Shown here: positions 1 through 7,396 of the stretch, piece by piece
How positions within the stretch are numbered: position 1 is the first letter of the stretch
Layout of the letters: each line of letters begins with the position of its first letter
Assembly: GCA_964370755.1 (NCBI GenBank)
Contig: CAYJKL010000014.1
Coordinates: 1 to 34,462 of the forward strand
Reading direction: 5' to 3'
DNA: 34,462 nt
Source: CAKOSP01 sp964370755
GTDB taxonomy: Bacteria; Bacillota_I; Bacilli_A; RF39; UBA660
Made by a program: the position numbers and the translations under genes
Notes under the pieces: generated by a model
Databases searched by the model: none
Told to the model about the DNA's origin: nothing
What the model saw: the letters and a program-made list of their open reading frames with translations, nothing else

Positions 1-17
1 AATAAAATTGCATTTAT

Positions 18-47
18 ACTATATCACTTTACATAGTATTTTGTCAA
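18..47 (-). promoter_or_regulatory. Putative sigma-A promoter reading off the left edge
   Basis: On the minus strand TTGACA (42-47) is followed, 18 bases later, by TATAGT (18-23). It lies just downstream of the small membrane-protein gene and would drive a gene outside the window. Seen as a consensus match only; no transcript evidence. Confidence 0.45.
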
Positions 48-69
48 CTGTTTTTTATTAATACAGTAA

Positions 70-669
70 TTAATTTATATTATTATTTGCAGGTTGAATA
101 ACTTGTGCTTGTGCTTGTACTGGCGCTTGTTGCATTTGTTGTTGATTTACAACATTTGTTCCAGGTGCTGCATTTGTTAGATTTACTGAATTAAAATTAT
201 TATTGATATAATTTACAACATTATTTAAATATTCATCTATTTTACTAAATGGCTTTTTACCAGCTTTATTAGTTAATTCGTTTATAATAAATGAGAACTT
301 CGCAAACACAATCGCAAATGAAACTATATTCGAAATAACTGGTGTTATATTATATATAATACCATCAAATAAAGTAGTAAGAAACTCTGGTTTTTCAGCT
401 TCTATTTCAAGTTCGTATAGTATCATAAACAGACTATCTATAGCACTTTCTATTACACTAATACCACTTACAATAATATCCCATGCTACATCAAATAATA
501 AGCACCCTACAAGCAAAGCTATAGTTTTAATAAGCAGATTTTTTACAGTTTCGCTTGAATTTGTTATTACAACAATTCCTACTACCAATAATAAAACTGT
601 CCATCCTGTAAATAGAGTTGCCAATATCATAACTGAAATTATTCCTGTATTTAATTTAAACTCTTTCAT
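70..669 (-). CDS. Small integral membrane protein with Gln-rich tail, function unknown
   Basis: About 199 residues. I do not recognise the family. There are hydrophobic segments near residues 10-35, 45-65 and 110-130, consistent with three or four membrane helices, and a short acidic loop (ELEIEAEKPEF) between them. The last ~35 residues are low complexity, rich in Gln, Ala, Pro and Asn, and are probably disordered. An upstream ATG at 675 is in frame, but the GGAAGGAG ribosome-binding site abuts it directly and lies about 7 bases from the ATG at 669, so 669 is the better start. It is a single gene after the rplL terminator. Nothing in the sequence links it to secretion or translation. Confidence 0.7.
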   Translation of the reverse strand: MKEFKLNTGIISVMILATLFTGWTVLLLVVGIVVITNSSETVKNLLIKTIALLVGCLLFDVAWDIIVSGISVIESAIDSLFMILYELEIEAEKPEFLTTLFDGIIYNITPVISNIVSFAIVFAKFSFIINELTNKAGKKPFSKIDEYLNNVVNYINNNFNSVNLTNAAPGTNVVNQQQMQQAPVQAQAQVIQPANNNIN

Positions 670-753
670 TGTCATACTCCTTCCGATTTTAATTATATCA
701 TATTATTTTTAATTTCTAAATATAATCTTAATAATATTTAAATTTTTTGCTTC

Positions 754-780
754 ATAAAAAAAGAATGTTTGAAACATTCT
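754..780 (-). terminator. Rho-independent terminator after rplL
   Basis: The inverted repeat AGAATGTTT/AAACATTCT (762-780) is followed on the minus strand by a run of Ts (A-run 755-761 on plus). It closes the rplJ-rplL unit. Confidence 0.75.
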
Positions 781-793
781 AATTTATTTTGAA

Positions 794-1159
794 TTAAGCT
801 AATTCGATTTCAGCACCAGCTTCAGTTAATTGAGTTTTGATAGCTTCAGCGTCAGCAGCAGGAACGTTTTCTTTAACGTTACCACCGTTGTCAGCTAGAG
901 CTTTAGCTTCAACTAAACCTAAACCAGTAATTTCTTTTAAAATTTTGATAACAGCTATTTTGTTAGCTCCTGCAGATTTTAAAACTACAGTTTTGCTTGA
1001 AGGTCCTTCTTCAACAGCAGCAGCAGCAGCAGGTGCAGCAGCTACAGCAGATGGGTCAACTCCAAACTCTTCTTTCATTGCGTCAACTAATTCTTTAACT
1101 TCAAGAATAGTCATTTCTTTAAGTCCATTAATGAACTCGTCTTTTGTAAATTTTGCCAT
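794..1159 (-). CDS. rplL: Ribosomal protein bL12 (L7/L12)
   Basis: Stalk protein of the 50S subunit; dimers bind the tail of L10 and recruit translation GTPases. The 121-residue product has the usual order: an N-terminal dimerisation helix (KFTKDEFINGLKEMTILEVKEL), a flexible Ala-rich hinge (residues ~42-51) and the C-terminal factor-binding domain with KIAVIKILKEITGLGLVEAK. The start is the ATG at 1159, one base after the rplJ stop; a GGGAAGG ribosome-binding site lies inside the end of rplJ with 9-base spacing. An in-frame ATG at 1168 sits directly on the ribosome-binding site and is unlikely. It is transcribed with rplJ and probably shares its L10-leader control. Confidence 0.97.
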   Translation of the reverse strand: MAKFTKDEFINGLKEMTILEVKELVDAMKEEFGVDPSAVAAAPAAAAAVEEGPSSKTVVLKSAGANKIAVIKILKEITGLGLVEAKALADNGGNVKENVPAADAEAIKTQLTEAGAEIELA

Positions 1160-1160
1160 A

Positions 1161-1661
1161 TTATTCATCCTTCCCTTCTAAGTCTTTGGCATAAAGATCT
1201 AAACCAATTGCTAAATCTCTAACGTACTGGATCATGCCTCCAGCAAGCATAGTAAGTAATCCTTCTCTTGATGGTATATCAGCGTATTCTCTTATAACTG
1301 TTTTATCAGCAACTGAACCACTTATAACACCAACTCTGATGTCAACTTTTTTATTTTTCTTAGCGAATTCTGATATAACTTTAATTGGTTCAAGTAAATC
1401 TTTACCAAATAAAATTGCATTAGGTCCAGCTAAAAATTCGTCAACATTAAGTTCTAATTCATCCATAGCTCTTTTAAGTAAAGTGTTTTTGTAAATCTTT
1501 ATTTCAGAATCTATTTTGAATAATTCTTTTCTAAGTTCAGTTAATTCAGAAACTGTTAAACCTTGATATTGAAACATAATAACTGATTCACTATTTTTAA
1601 TTTTATCAACTATTTCGTTTACAACAAGCGTCTTACCTTCAAGAATTTTTTGACTTGCCAT
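1161..1661 (-). CDS. rplJ: Ribosomal protein uL10
   Basis: Base of the ribosomal stalk; binds 23S rRNA and L12 dimers. The 166-residue length is normal for the family. The N-terminal segment (VVNEIVDKIKNSESVIMFQYQ) and the GLTVSELTELRKEL motif are typical, followed by the KNTLLKRA region and the GPNAILFG segment. The C-terminal helix (EGLLTMLAGGMIQYVRDLAIGLD) is the L12-binding part. The start ATG at 1661 has an AGGAGG site just upstream, directly after the leader terminator hairpin. In other bacteria L10 with L12 represses its own mRNA through the leader; the leader seen here makes this likely. Confidence 0.97.
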   Translation of the reverse strand: MASQKILEGKTLVVNEIVDKIKNSESVIMFQYQGLTVSELTELRKELFKIDSEIKIYKNTLLKRAMDELELNVDEFLAGPNAILFGKDLLEPIKVISEFAKKNKKVDIRVGVISGSVADKTVIREYADIPSREGLLTMLAGGMIQYVRDLAIGLDLYAKDLEGKDE

Positions 1662-1679
1662 ATAATCCTCCTTTTTTTA

Positions 1680-1797
1680 TATAAAAAAGCTTCCATTAAA
1701 GAGGAAGCTTAAAAGACAGAAAGTTTTTTAAGTTCCCTCGGTAGGATGATTAAAACCGTATTTGGTTCCCTACTTTCTTCGGTGAATCGCTTTTCTA
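1680..1797 (-). ncRNA. L10 leader RNA with terminator hairpin (rplJL control)
   Basis: The 5' leader between the rplJ promoter and rplJ carries the conserved Firmicutes L10-leader pieces on the minus strand: CACCGAAGAAAGTAGGGAACC and CCTACCGAGGGAACTT. These pair to form the L10(L12)4 binding structure. It ends with a strong hairpin AAGCTTCC (687-694, i.e. 1687-1694) / GGAAGCTT (1703-1710) plus a T-run, which looks like an intrinsic terminator or attenuator right before the rplJ ribosome-binding site. Inference: L10 binding promotes termination. Confidence 0.85.
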
Positions 1798-1803
1798 TTC
1801 GTT

Positions 1804-1832
1804 ATTATAATATAACTTTAATTAAATGTCAA
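1804..1832 (-). promoter_or_regulatory. rplJ-rplL promoter (perfect sigma-A consensus)
   Basis: TTGACA (1827-1832), a 17-base spacer, and TATAAT (1804-1809) on the minus strand: a full consensus match. The -35 box overlaps the last codons of rplA, so no separate intergenic space is used. The start of transcription would be near 1797, at the beginning of the L10 leader. Confidence 0.85.
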
Positions 1833-2520
1833 AACTATTTTTATCAAGTTTAATACCAGGTCCCATTGTAGAAGTTAAAGTAATTGATTTAATAAACGTT
1901 CCTTTAACTGCTGTAGGTTTAGCCTTAGTAATTGTTGATACAACATAGTTTATGTTTTCTAATAATTTTTCATTATCAAATGATGCTTTACCAACTATTG
2001 TATGAACATTTCCGTAAGTATCGTTTTTATATGCAACCATACCACCTTTAATGTTTTTAACAGCTTCAGCTGGTTTTGGTGTAACAGTTCCAACTTTTGG
2101 ATTAGGCATTAATCCTCTTGGTCCTAAAACATTACCAATTTTACCAACTTCAGGCATCATGTCTGGTGTAGCTACTATTACATCAAAATCAAACCAGTTT
2201 TCAGTTTTGATTTTTTCAAGAATTTCTTTATCTCCAACGATATCTGCTCCAGCAGCTTTTGCTTCTTCAGCTAAAGCACCTTTAGCAATAACTAAAACTT
2301 TTTTAGTTTTTCCTGTACCGTTTGGTAAAACTAAAGAACCTCTAAGTCCTTGATCTGATTTTTTAGCGTCAATATTTAAGTTAAATGCTATTTCAATAGT
2401 TCCATCGAACTTTGTAGTAGCAGTTTTCTTAACTAATTCAACAGCCTCAGCACCAGTATATAATTTGTTTGCATCAATACTATTTAATGCTTCCACATAT
2501 TTTTTACCATGTTTTTTCAC
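1822..2520 (-). CDS. rplA: Ribosomal protein uL1
   Basis: Binds 23S rRNA at the L1 stalk and helps release deacylated tRNA; in many bacteria it also represses its own operon. The 232-residue product shows family motifs throughout: TKFDGTIEIAFNLNID, the GTGKTKKVLVIAKG segment, TPDMMPEVGKIGNVLGPRGLMPNPKVGT and the C-terminal TSTMGPG. The start is GTG at 2520, with AGGAGG (2530-2535) 9 bases upstream. It follows rplK by 57 bases in the same unit. The promoter of the next unit overlaps its stop. Confidence 0.97.
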   Translation of the reverse strand: MKKHGKKYVEALNSIDANKLYTGAEAVELVKKTATTKFDGTIEIAFNLNIDAKKSDQGLRGSLVLPNGTGKTKKVLVIAKGALAEEAKAAGADIVGDKEILEKIKTENWFDFDVIVATPDMMPEVGKIGNVLGPRGLMPNPKVGTVTPKPAEAVKNIKGGMVAYKNDTYGNVHTIVGKASFDNEKLLENINYVVSTITKAKPTAVKGTFIKSITLTSTMGPGIKLDKNSFDI

Positions 2521-2577
2521 GTGTATATTCCTCCTAACTGTGGTTTATTAGCGGATTTTATATTATTTTATAAAATT

Positions 2578-3171
2578 TTATTCTTCTTCTTTGTTTTCTT
2601 CGCCAGCTACTGGAACTTCTTCAAGTTCTTTGTTAGCATTTTCGATTGCTTCAGCTTCCATTTTTTCTAAGTCTGCTTCTCTTTTTGCTCTGTCAGCTTC
2701 TTCTTTAGAAGCTTCTTTAGATTGTTCAGCAAGTTCAGAATCATTTAAACCTTTAATAGCAATTCCCATGTTACGAGCTGTACCAGCAATGATATTCATA
2801 GCTGCATCAACATCGTTAGCGTTTAAATCAACCATTTTTTCTTCTGCTATTTTTCTTAAATCTTCTTTAGAAATAGTTGCAACGATTTCGTTGGCACCTT
2901 TCTTAGATCCTTTTTGAATTTTAGCAGCTTTCATTAATAAGAATGCAGCTGGTGCAGTTTTAAGAATGAAATCAAAACTACGGTCATCAAAAATTGAAAT
3001 TTCACAAGGAACAACGTCTCCCATTTTATCACGAGTAGCGTCATTGAATCTTGTACAGAATTCTTGTAGGTTTATACCAGCAGGCCCTAGAACTGTTCCA
3101 ACAGGTGGAGCAGGTGTAGCTTTTCCAGCAGGTATTTGAATTTTTATTTTTTTTACGACTTCTTTTGCCAC
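2578..3171 (-). CDS. rplK: Ribosomal protein uL11 with long acidic C-terminal extension
   Basis: Part of the GTPase-associated centre of the 50S subunit. Residues 1-~140 are ordinary L11: KIQIPAGKATPAPPVGTVLG, LGPAGINLQEFC, the PAAFLLMKAA segment and the C-terminal rRNA-binding domain ending GTARNMGI. Unusually, about 55 further residues follow, rich in Glu, Lys and Ala and probably helical (SKEEADRAKREADLEKMEAE), ending EENKEEE. L11 is normally about 141 residues. The start is GTG at 3171 (product begins V/M-A-K), because AGGAGG (3180-3185) is 8 bases away; the GTG at 3180 overlaps that site. Confidence 0.95.
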   Translation of the reverse strand: MAKEVVKKIKIQIPAGKATPAPPVGTVLGPAGINLQEFCTRFNDATRDKMGDVVPCEISIFDDRSFDFILKTAPAAFLLMKAAKIQKGSKKGANEIVATISKEDLRKIAEEKMVDLNANDVDAAMNIIAGTARNMGIAIKGLNDSELAEQSKEASKEEADRAKREADLEKMEAEAIENANKELEEVPVAGEENKEEE

Positions 3172-3185
3172 GTAAAACACCTCCT

Positions 3186-3273
3186 ATAATTATTTGTTTT
3201 CCGCGTTATGTGGTATGGGCTAATCCGCATTCCCTCCCACAAAACTGCAATTATAAAGCTAATTGCACCTTAG
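3186..3273 (-). promoter_or_regulatory. Putative L1-binding leader of rplK-rplA
   Basis: The untranslated leader of rplK contains TGTGG...CCACA (3237-3241 pairing with 3209-3213) enclosing GGGAATGCGGATTAGCCC on the minus strand. This resembles the helix-loop that L1 recognises in its rRNA and mRNA targets, and the position fits autoregulation of rplK-rplA by L1. Family knowledge supports the idea; the fold was judged by eye. Confidence 0.45.
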
Positions 3274-3302
3274 ATTCTATCATAAAAAAAGAAAAAACAC
3301 AA
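3274..3302 (-). promoter_or_regulatory. Putative rplK-rplA promoter
   Basis: On the minus strand TAGAAT (3274-3279) lies 17 bases after TTGTGT (3297-3302). The -10 box is good, the -35 box weak. The position, about 90 bases upstream of rplK, fits a leader-bearing ribosomal-protein unit. Confidence 0.4.
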
Positions 3303-3311
3303 ATGTTTTTA
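3289..3311 (-). terminator. Weak A/T-stem terminator after the MscS gene
   Basis: On the minus strand AAAAACA-TTTG-TGTTTTT is followed by a T-rich run (CTTTTTTT). The stem is nearly all A-T, and it overlaps the possible rplK -35 box. It lies about 30 bases past the MscS stop. Confidence 0.4.
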
Positions 3312-3338
3312 CTTAATTTCTATATTTTTTACGTATTT

Positions 3339-4157
3339 TTATTGTTTTTTCATTATAACATTTACATAATCATAAGGAATTTCAATTTTTTCTTTATCAA
3401 ATCTTATTTTTAGTTTTTTATTTAGTTCCCACATATTTTCATATGCTTCACTAGAATTTTTTCCCCAGACCCATGCTCTAAGTTTTATTCCAGATGATTC
3501 CCAAGATATTACTCTTACTTTAGGAAATTCAATATCTTTGCTTAAATTACTTGCGCTTTCTTTACAAACGGTTTCAAGTTCTTCTTTAATAATCTCTATT
3601 GCTTTTTCTATATTAGTATTATATGAAACTTGATATTCAGAAAACAATACTATTTCATTATCAACAAAATCGTTATTTTCTATTGCTAGTTTATTAAGTG
3701 TGCTATTAGGCAGTACTTCTCTTTGATTATTTATTGTTTTTAGTATTGTGTGTCTCATTGATATTTCTTCAACTGTTCCCATTAGGTTTAATTCTGGTAT
3801 TTTAATAAAGTCTCCAACGTTAAACGGTTTACTTGTTACTAATTCCAAACTGCCAAAGAAATTACTTAGAGCTTCTTGTCCTGCAAACCCTATTATCCCT
3901 GCTAAAATACCTAGTGATGACAATATAGTTATCGACATAGATGTTAATGCAGAAAATTGAGCAAGCGCTATTAATAAACCTAGTACATATACTATAACAC
4001 TTTTGATTCTTTTCACAAATATTAAAACTGTTGTTAATTGTTTATTATTCTTTTTTAATATTAACCTATTTATTATTTTATCAATTACTTTATTCAAAAT
4101 AACTGTTAATACTATTATTATAGCTGCTATTATTACGTCTTTCCAAAATTCATTCAT
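3339..4157 (-). CDS. Small-conductance mechanosensitive channel (MscS family)
   Basis: Homo-heptameric membrane channel that opens under membrane tension and releases solutes on osmotic downshock. The 272-residue length is close to that of the minimal family member. Three N-terminal membrane helices (about residues 7-25, 48-68, 72-95) precede the pore-lining segment with the conserved GIIGFAGQEALSNFFGSLEL pattern. The beta domain follows (KPFNVGDFIKI, GTVEEISMRHTILKT, the NQREVLPNS motif), then the C-terminal alpha/beta cage. A ribosome-binding site AAGGAG precedes ATG 4157. It follows the TVP38-like gene by 23 bases and is probably co-transcribed with it. Confidence 0.92.
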   Translation of the reverse strand: MNEFWKDVIIAAIIIVLTVILNKVIDKIINRLILKKNNKQLTTVLIFVKRIKSVIVYVLGLLIALAQFSALTSMSITILSSLGILAGIIGFAGQEALSNFFGSLELVTSKPFNVGDFIKIPELNLMGTVEEISMRHTILKTINNQREVLPNSTLNKLAIENNDFVDNEIVLFSEYQVSYNTNIEKAIEIIKEELETVCKESASNLSKDIEFPKVRVISWESSGIKLRAWVWGKNSSEAYENMWELNKKLKIRFDKEKIEIPYDYVNVIMKKQ

Positions 4158-4180
4158 TTTTATCTTCTCCTTTTAATATA

Positions 4181-4768
4181 TTATAACTTAATTTTTAATT
4201 TTTTGCTAACAAAATAACTAATTATGTACGATGCCACCAACATTACTCCTACTTGAAGTATTTTTAGAGGATTTGTAAACGTTTCTAGTAAACCAGTTCC
4301 TAAAAATCCCCAAAATATGACAATAAACATTTTACTTATTATTAATGCAGTTAAATACTTTCTTTTAGAAATATTTGATAAACCTGCTGCCAAATTCACT
4401 AATGACGATGGGGTTAATGGAAGTGCCATAATTACTGTTAACTTAGTAAGTTCTATATTGTTAACAAATTTGTATATTTGTGTCATTTTTTTACTATTTT
4501 CCACTTTTTTTGTAAACCATTTATGTAAACCTTTACGCACTAATAAATATACAATAAAACTTGCTATTACTGATAGTATCCACGATATTATAAAACCAAA
4601 AAATGATCCAAACGCTACGAAATTTATCGATATAAATAACACAAGTGGTAACATAGGCAAGAATGATTCAACTAATATCAGTATACTTGAAAAAATAGGT
4701 GCTAATATTCCAGCATCTAATAAAAATTTTTCTACGTACATGTTAATATCTATAAACAATTCTTCCAT
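4181..4768 (-). CDS. TVP38/TMEM64 (DedA-like, VTT domain) membrane protein
   Basis: A 195-residue polytopic protein of the VTT/DedA superfamily; members are linked to lipid transport and membrane homeostasis, and the substrate is not known here. Seen: an amphipathic start, the re-entrant loop region (SILILVESFLPMLPLVLFI), a glycine-rich helix (FGSFFGFIISWILSVIASF) and the family signature around LTPSSLVNLAAGLSNISKRKYL (residues ~115-136), followed by a C-terminal helix with a basic tail. The ATG at 4768 has no ribosome-binding site; see the finding on a possible leaderless mRNA. Specific function unassigned. Confidence 0.85.
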   Translation of the reverse strand: MEELFIDINMYVEKFLLDAGILAPIFSSILILVESFLPMLPLVLFISINFVAFGSFFGFIISWILSVIASFIVYLLVRKGLHKWFTKKVENSKKMTQIYKFVNNIELTKLTVIMALPLTPSSLVNLAAGLSNISKRKYLTALIISKMFIVIFWGFLGTGLLETFTNPLKILQVGVMLVASYIISYFVSKKLKIKL

Positions 4769-4774
4769 ATATTA

Positions 4775-4780
4775 ATTATA
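4775..4780 (-). promoter_or_regulatory. -10-like TATAAT directly upstream of the TVP38-like start
   Basis: A perfect TATAAT lies 6 bases before the ATG on the minus strand, so transcription would begin at or next to the start codon. The -35 region is poor (TATATT at 17-base spacing). Confidence 0.3.
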
Positions 4781-4805
4781 CACTATTTCTTTCCAAAAAT
4801 ATATA

Positions 4806-5063
4806 TTAATAATATACTTGTGTTACATCATAGCCTAAATATTCTAAATTTATCACAGTTTTCTTACTAACGATTCCTTTATAGCATGTTATAAAATATT
4901 TATCATTTTTATTTAAATATGTATTATGACCCGCTATTAGTTTTTGATAATGTATATTTTTACTTACATGGTGATGTTCTTCAGACTTATAATCAAGTGG
5001 ATGTCTTACATCTATTAGTATACCTAATCTTTCATTATACTCACTTATATGTATTCTTTTCAT
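4806..5063 (-). CDS. Small rhodanese-like domain protein
   Basis: About 85 residues, a single short rhodanese-like domain. The N-terminal LIDVRHPLDY motif matches the family's DVR(E/H)P hallmark. The active-site cysteine is in ITCYKGIVSKKTV, where the loop C-Y-K-G-I-V-S replaces the usual C-x-x-G-x-R. LEYLGYDV matches the family's final helix. Such proteins carry sulfur as a cysteine persulfide; the acceptor is not known here. No signal peptide, so probably cytoplasmic. The ATG at 5063 is preferred to the in-frame GTG at 5072, although neither has a clear ribosome-binding site. It lies upstream of the TVP38-like gene on the same strand. Confidence 0.75.
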   Translation of the reverse strand: MKRIHISEYNERLGILIDVRHPLDYKSEEHHHVSKNIHYQKLIAGHNTYLNKNDKYFITCYKGIVSKKTVINLEYLGYDVTQVYY

Positions 5064-5105
5064 AATAATCACTAATATATATTATGCAAGAATTTAGCAT
5101 GAGAA

Positions 5106-5127
5106 TAAAAAAATAGCCTAGTGGCTA
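5106..5127 (-). terminator. Rho-independent terminator at the end of the T4SS locus
   Basis: TAGCC-ACTA-GGCTA stem (5114-5127) followed on the minus strand by TTTTTTTA. It lies immediately after the virD4 stop and closes the secretion locus. Confidence 0.8.
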
Positions 5128-5130
5128 CTT

Positions 5131-7341
5131 TTATTCGAAAAAATCATCGAAAAATTCATCATCAGATACTACTTTATCAGCTACTATTTTACTATCAACA
5201 TCAACATTCACTGTTGGTTTTTCTTCTAATAGTTCTTCTGCTTGCGCAGCTTTTGCCTTTTCTTCTTTTTCAAGTCTTTCTTTTTCAAGCTTTTCTTTTT
5301 CAAGTTTTTCTTGCTCGTCTAGTTCTTTTAGTTTACGATCAATATCTTTCATCATTTCATCAATGTCTATATTTCCAAGTGGCTTATTATCTTGGTTTGG
5401 TCCACTTGGACTTGGCGCAAACGGATTATTCATCCCTTGATTTGGAGCACTAGGCTTTGGTGCAAATGGATTTGATGCACCTGTACTTGGACCAAATGGA
5501 TTTGATGCAAATGGGTTTGAACCGAATGGATTTGACGCAAACGGATTTGAACCCATACCACCCATAAACGGATTAAATCCACCGCCCATTGGGCTATTAG
5601 GATTTCCCCCATTTTCTAAAGCTTGTTTTTTCTTTTCTTCTGTTACATATTTTTTTACATCAAACATTTTTACTTCTTGTAAAGTTCTTAAAGGATAAGT
5701 TGCTTGTGGGAAATCTTCTCCCCAATTTATTTTAAAACTAGGTTTAAGTTGTGTTTTAAACGGATTTGTTCTTAACCTTATTATTATCGCCTGGAATAAT
5801 TTTAGTTTTTGTAAATCCGATACTGTTATAAGTGGTGTAGATGCTGTTTTATCTTTTTCTTTCGATTTAACTTCACCACACATTTTACTAATTTCTTCTA
5901 ATGCTTTCATTTCCGTAGAGATTAAGTATATTAGGTTACCACAGTTACCTTTTATAATTTCTGCTATATGCTCACCATAAACTGCTGATAACTGTGCAAA
6001 GTTTTGTATAATAAACGTAAATCGTATATCTCTACTTCTTGCTGCCGATACCATAGCGTCTACATCCTTAAGAGCTGGCATATTCGCAAATTCATCTAAT
6101 ATAAAGTTTGTTCTAAACGGAAGTTTTCCTTCATGTTCGTGAGCAACATCAATAAGTGTTTCGTAACACTGTTTAATAAATATTGTCATTAAGCTGTGAT
6201 ATGTCTTTTTTTCATCATGTATTACTAAAAATACCGCAGTTTTTTTACGACCAATGTCTCTCATATCAAAGTCACTGAACGATAACATTTCGCTTAGATT
6301 TTCTTTAGTTGAAAACATTGATATTTTTTGTCTAAATGTTGATAAAATACTTCCTTTTGTTTCATTAGGAGCACTTATAGTTGCAGATGCAAGTATATAC
6401 GGTTTAGAGCTTTCTCCTTTTAAGGTAAAATATTCTTTAACATAGGTACTGTTTGCTGCGTATCTTTCTTCGCCTATTGTACTCATGTAATTTATACTAT
6501 TTAAGTTTACTTCTTTTTCATTTGCATCTTCAAATAAACCAAGTGTTATACCTGCAAAGTAATCTGAAGCTGTTTTTTCCCAAAATGGATCGTTTTTATT
6601 ACCTTCATCATATAAGATATTAAGAGCTACGTCATTTAATAATTCTATAGATTTATCTCTATTACCTTCTTTATGATATAAATAAGGTAATGATAATGGG
6701 TTCCATGCATTACCTTTTTGAGGTTCCCTAAAATTTAGAAGAACTATATTATAACCTTTAGCTTTTAAACTTTCAGCCGTATCTTTATATAACTCTCCTT
6801 TTGGATCAGTAATAACCATGCTTTCGCCTTTTCTAGCTAATAAATTAACCATTGGCTTAACTAAACATACTGTTTTACCAGAACCGGTAGATCCTAGTAC
6901 TAAATTATGATACTGTCCGTTATCAACATATATACCTTTATCGTTACTAATTAGTGGTACTCCTGCTGCTGTTACTTGCATGTCACTTGGAATTACCTTT
7001 TCTACTCCTTTTTGTGCAATGATATCTTTTTCACTTGACCACTTTGAGTATCCATCTCCTCCACCTTTTTTTTCAACTTTAAGGCCTACACCTTTACCTT
7101 TTTCTTTGTCAAAAATATAGCTAGATACACTTGTAAATATCAATATTACCGCGCCAAAGAAAACAGTCATTGTTGCAGGAAAATAGTCTGGGGTAAATGC
7201 TTTGAAAGGTAAAAACCCATAAAACTCTCCACTATTTGCAAATGATGTTAAATTTAATACTAATATTGCACATAGATATAAGAGCGCTACTGCATATCCA
7301 ATAAATATTAAAAAATCTTTTGGTTCCACTTTAAATTTCAT
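5131..7341 (-). CDS. virD4: VirD4/TraG-type coupling ATPase (T4CP) with NPF-repeat tail
   Basis: Inner-membrane hexameric ATPase that recruits substrates to type IV secretion machines. The 736 residues hold two N-terminal membrane helices (~11-31, ~54-75), Walker A GSTGSGKT (150-157), ITDPKGELY (177-185), NAWNPL (211-216), Walker B with FILDEFANMP (413-422) and the family's IQNFAQL (445-451). The catalytic core ends near 560. A long unusual tail follows: seven NPF motifs in 590-641 in a Gly/Asn/Pro/Ser context, then a charged Lys/Glu helix (~655-705), and an acidic, aromatic end DDEFFDDFFE. Such tails often bind cargo or adaptors. GGAGGAAAAAC precedes ATG 7341. Last gene of the locus; no relaxase follows. 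Confidence 0.95.
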   Translation of the reverse strand: MKFKVEPKDFLIFIGYAVALLYLCAILVLNLTSFANSGEFYGFLPFKAFTPDYFPATMTVFFGAVILIFTSVSSYIFDKEKGKGVGLKVEKKGGGDGYSKWSSEKDIIAQKGVEKVIPSDMQVTAAGVPLISNDKGIYVDNGQYHNLVLGSTGSGKTVCLVKPMVNLLARKGESMVITDPKGELYKDTAESLKAKGYNIVLLNFREPQKGNAWNPLSLPYLYHKEGNRDKSIELLNDVALNILYDEGNKNDPFWEKTASDYFAGITLGLFEDANEKEVNLNSINYMSTIGEERYAANSTYVKEYFTLKGESSKPYILASATISAPNETKGSILSTFRQKISMFSTKENLSEMLSFSDFDMRDIGRKKTAVFLVIHDEKKTYHSLMTIFIKQCYETLIDVAHEHEGKLPFRTNFILDEFANMPALKDVDAMVSAARSRDIRFTFIIQNFAQLSAVYGEHIAEIIKGNCGNLIYLISTEMKALEEISKMCGEVKSKEKDKTASTPLITVSDLQKLKLFQAIIIRLRTNPFKTQLKPSFKINWGEDFPQATYPLRTLQEVKMFDVKKYVTEEKKKQALENGGNPNSPMGGGFNPFMGGMGSNPFASNPFGSNPFASNPFGPSTGASNPFAPKPSAPNQGMNNPFAPSPSGPNQDNKPLGNIDIDEMMKDIDRKLKELDEQEKLEKEKLEKERLEKEEKAKAAQAEELLEEKPTVNVDVDSKIVADKVVSDDEFFDDFFE

Positions 7342-7396
7342 GTTTTTCCTCCAATAAAAGTATTATACTATACTTTTTCTTTTTTAACTATATGTT

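Noticed and set aside
837..1181. Plus-strand frame opposite rplL
   Set aside because: Antisense of the Ala-rich rplL hinge; the minus strand is a certain gene.
3165..3413. Plus-strand frame in the rplK leader
   Set aside because: Low-complexity Phe/Tyr/Ile sequence, overlaps promoter, leader and MscS end; no coding features.
5121..5453. Plus-strand frame rich in Leu/Phe/Tyr opposite the virD4 tail
   Set aside because: It is the antisense of the repetitive NPF/Lys-Glu coding region; composition is odd and there is no ribosome-binding site.
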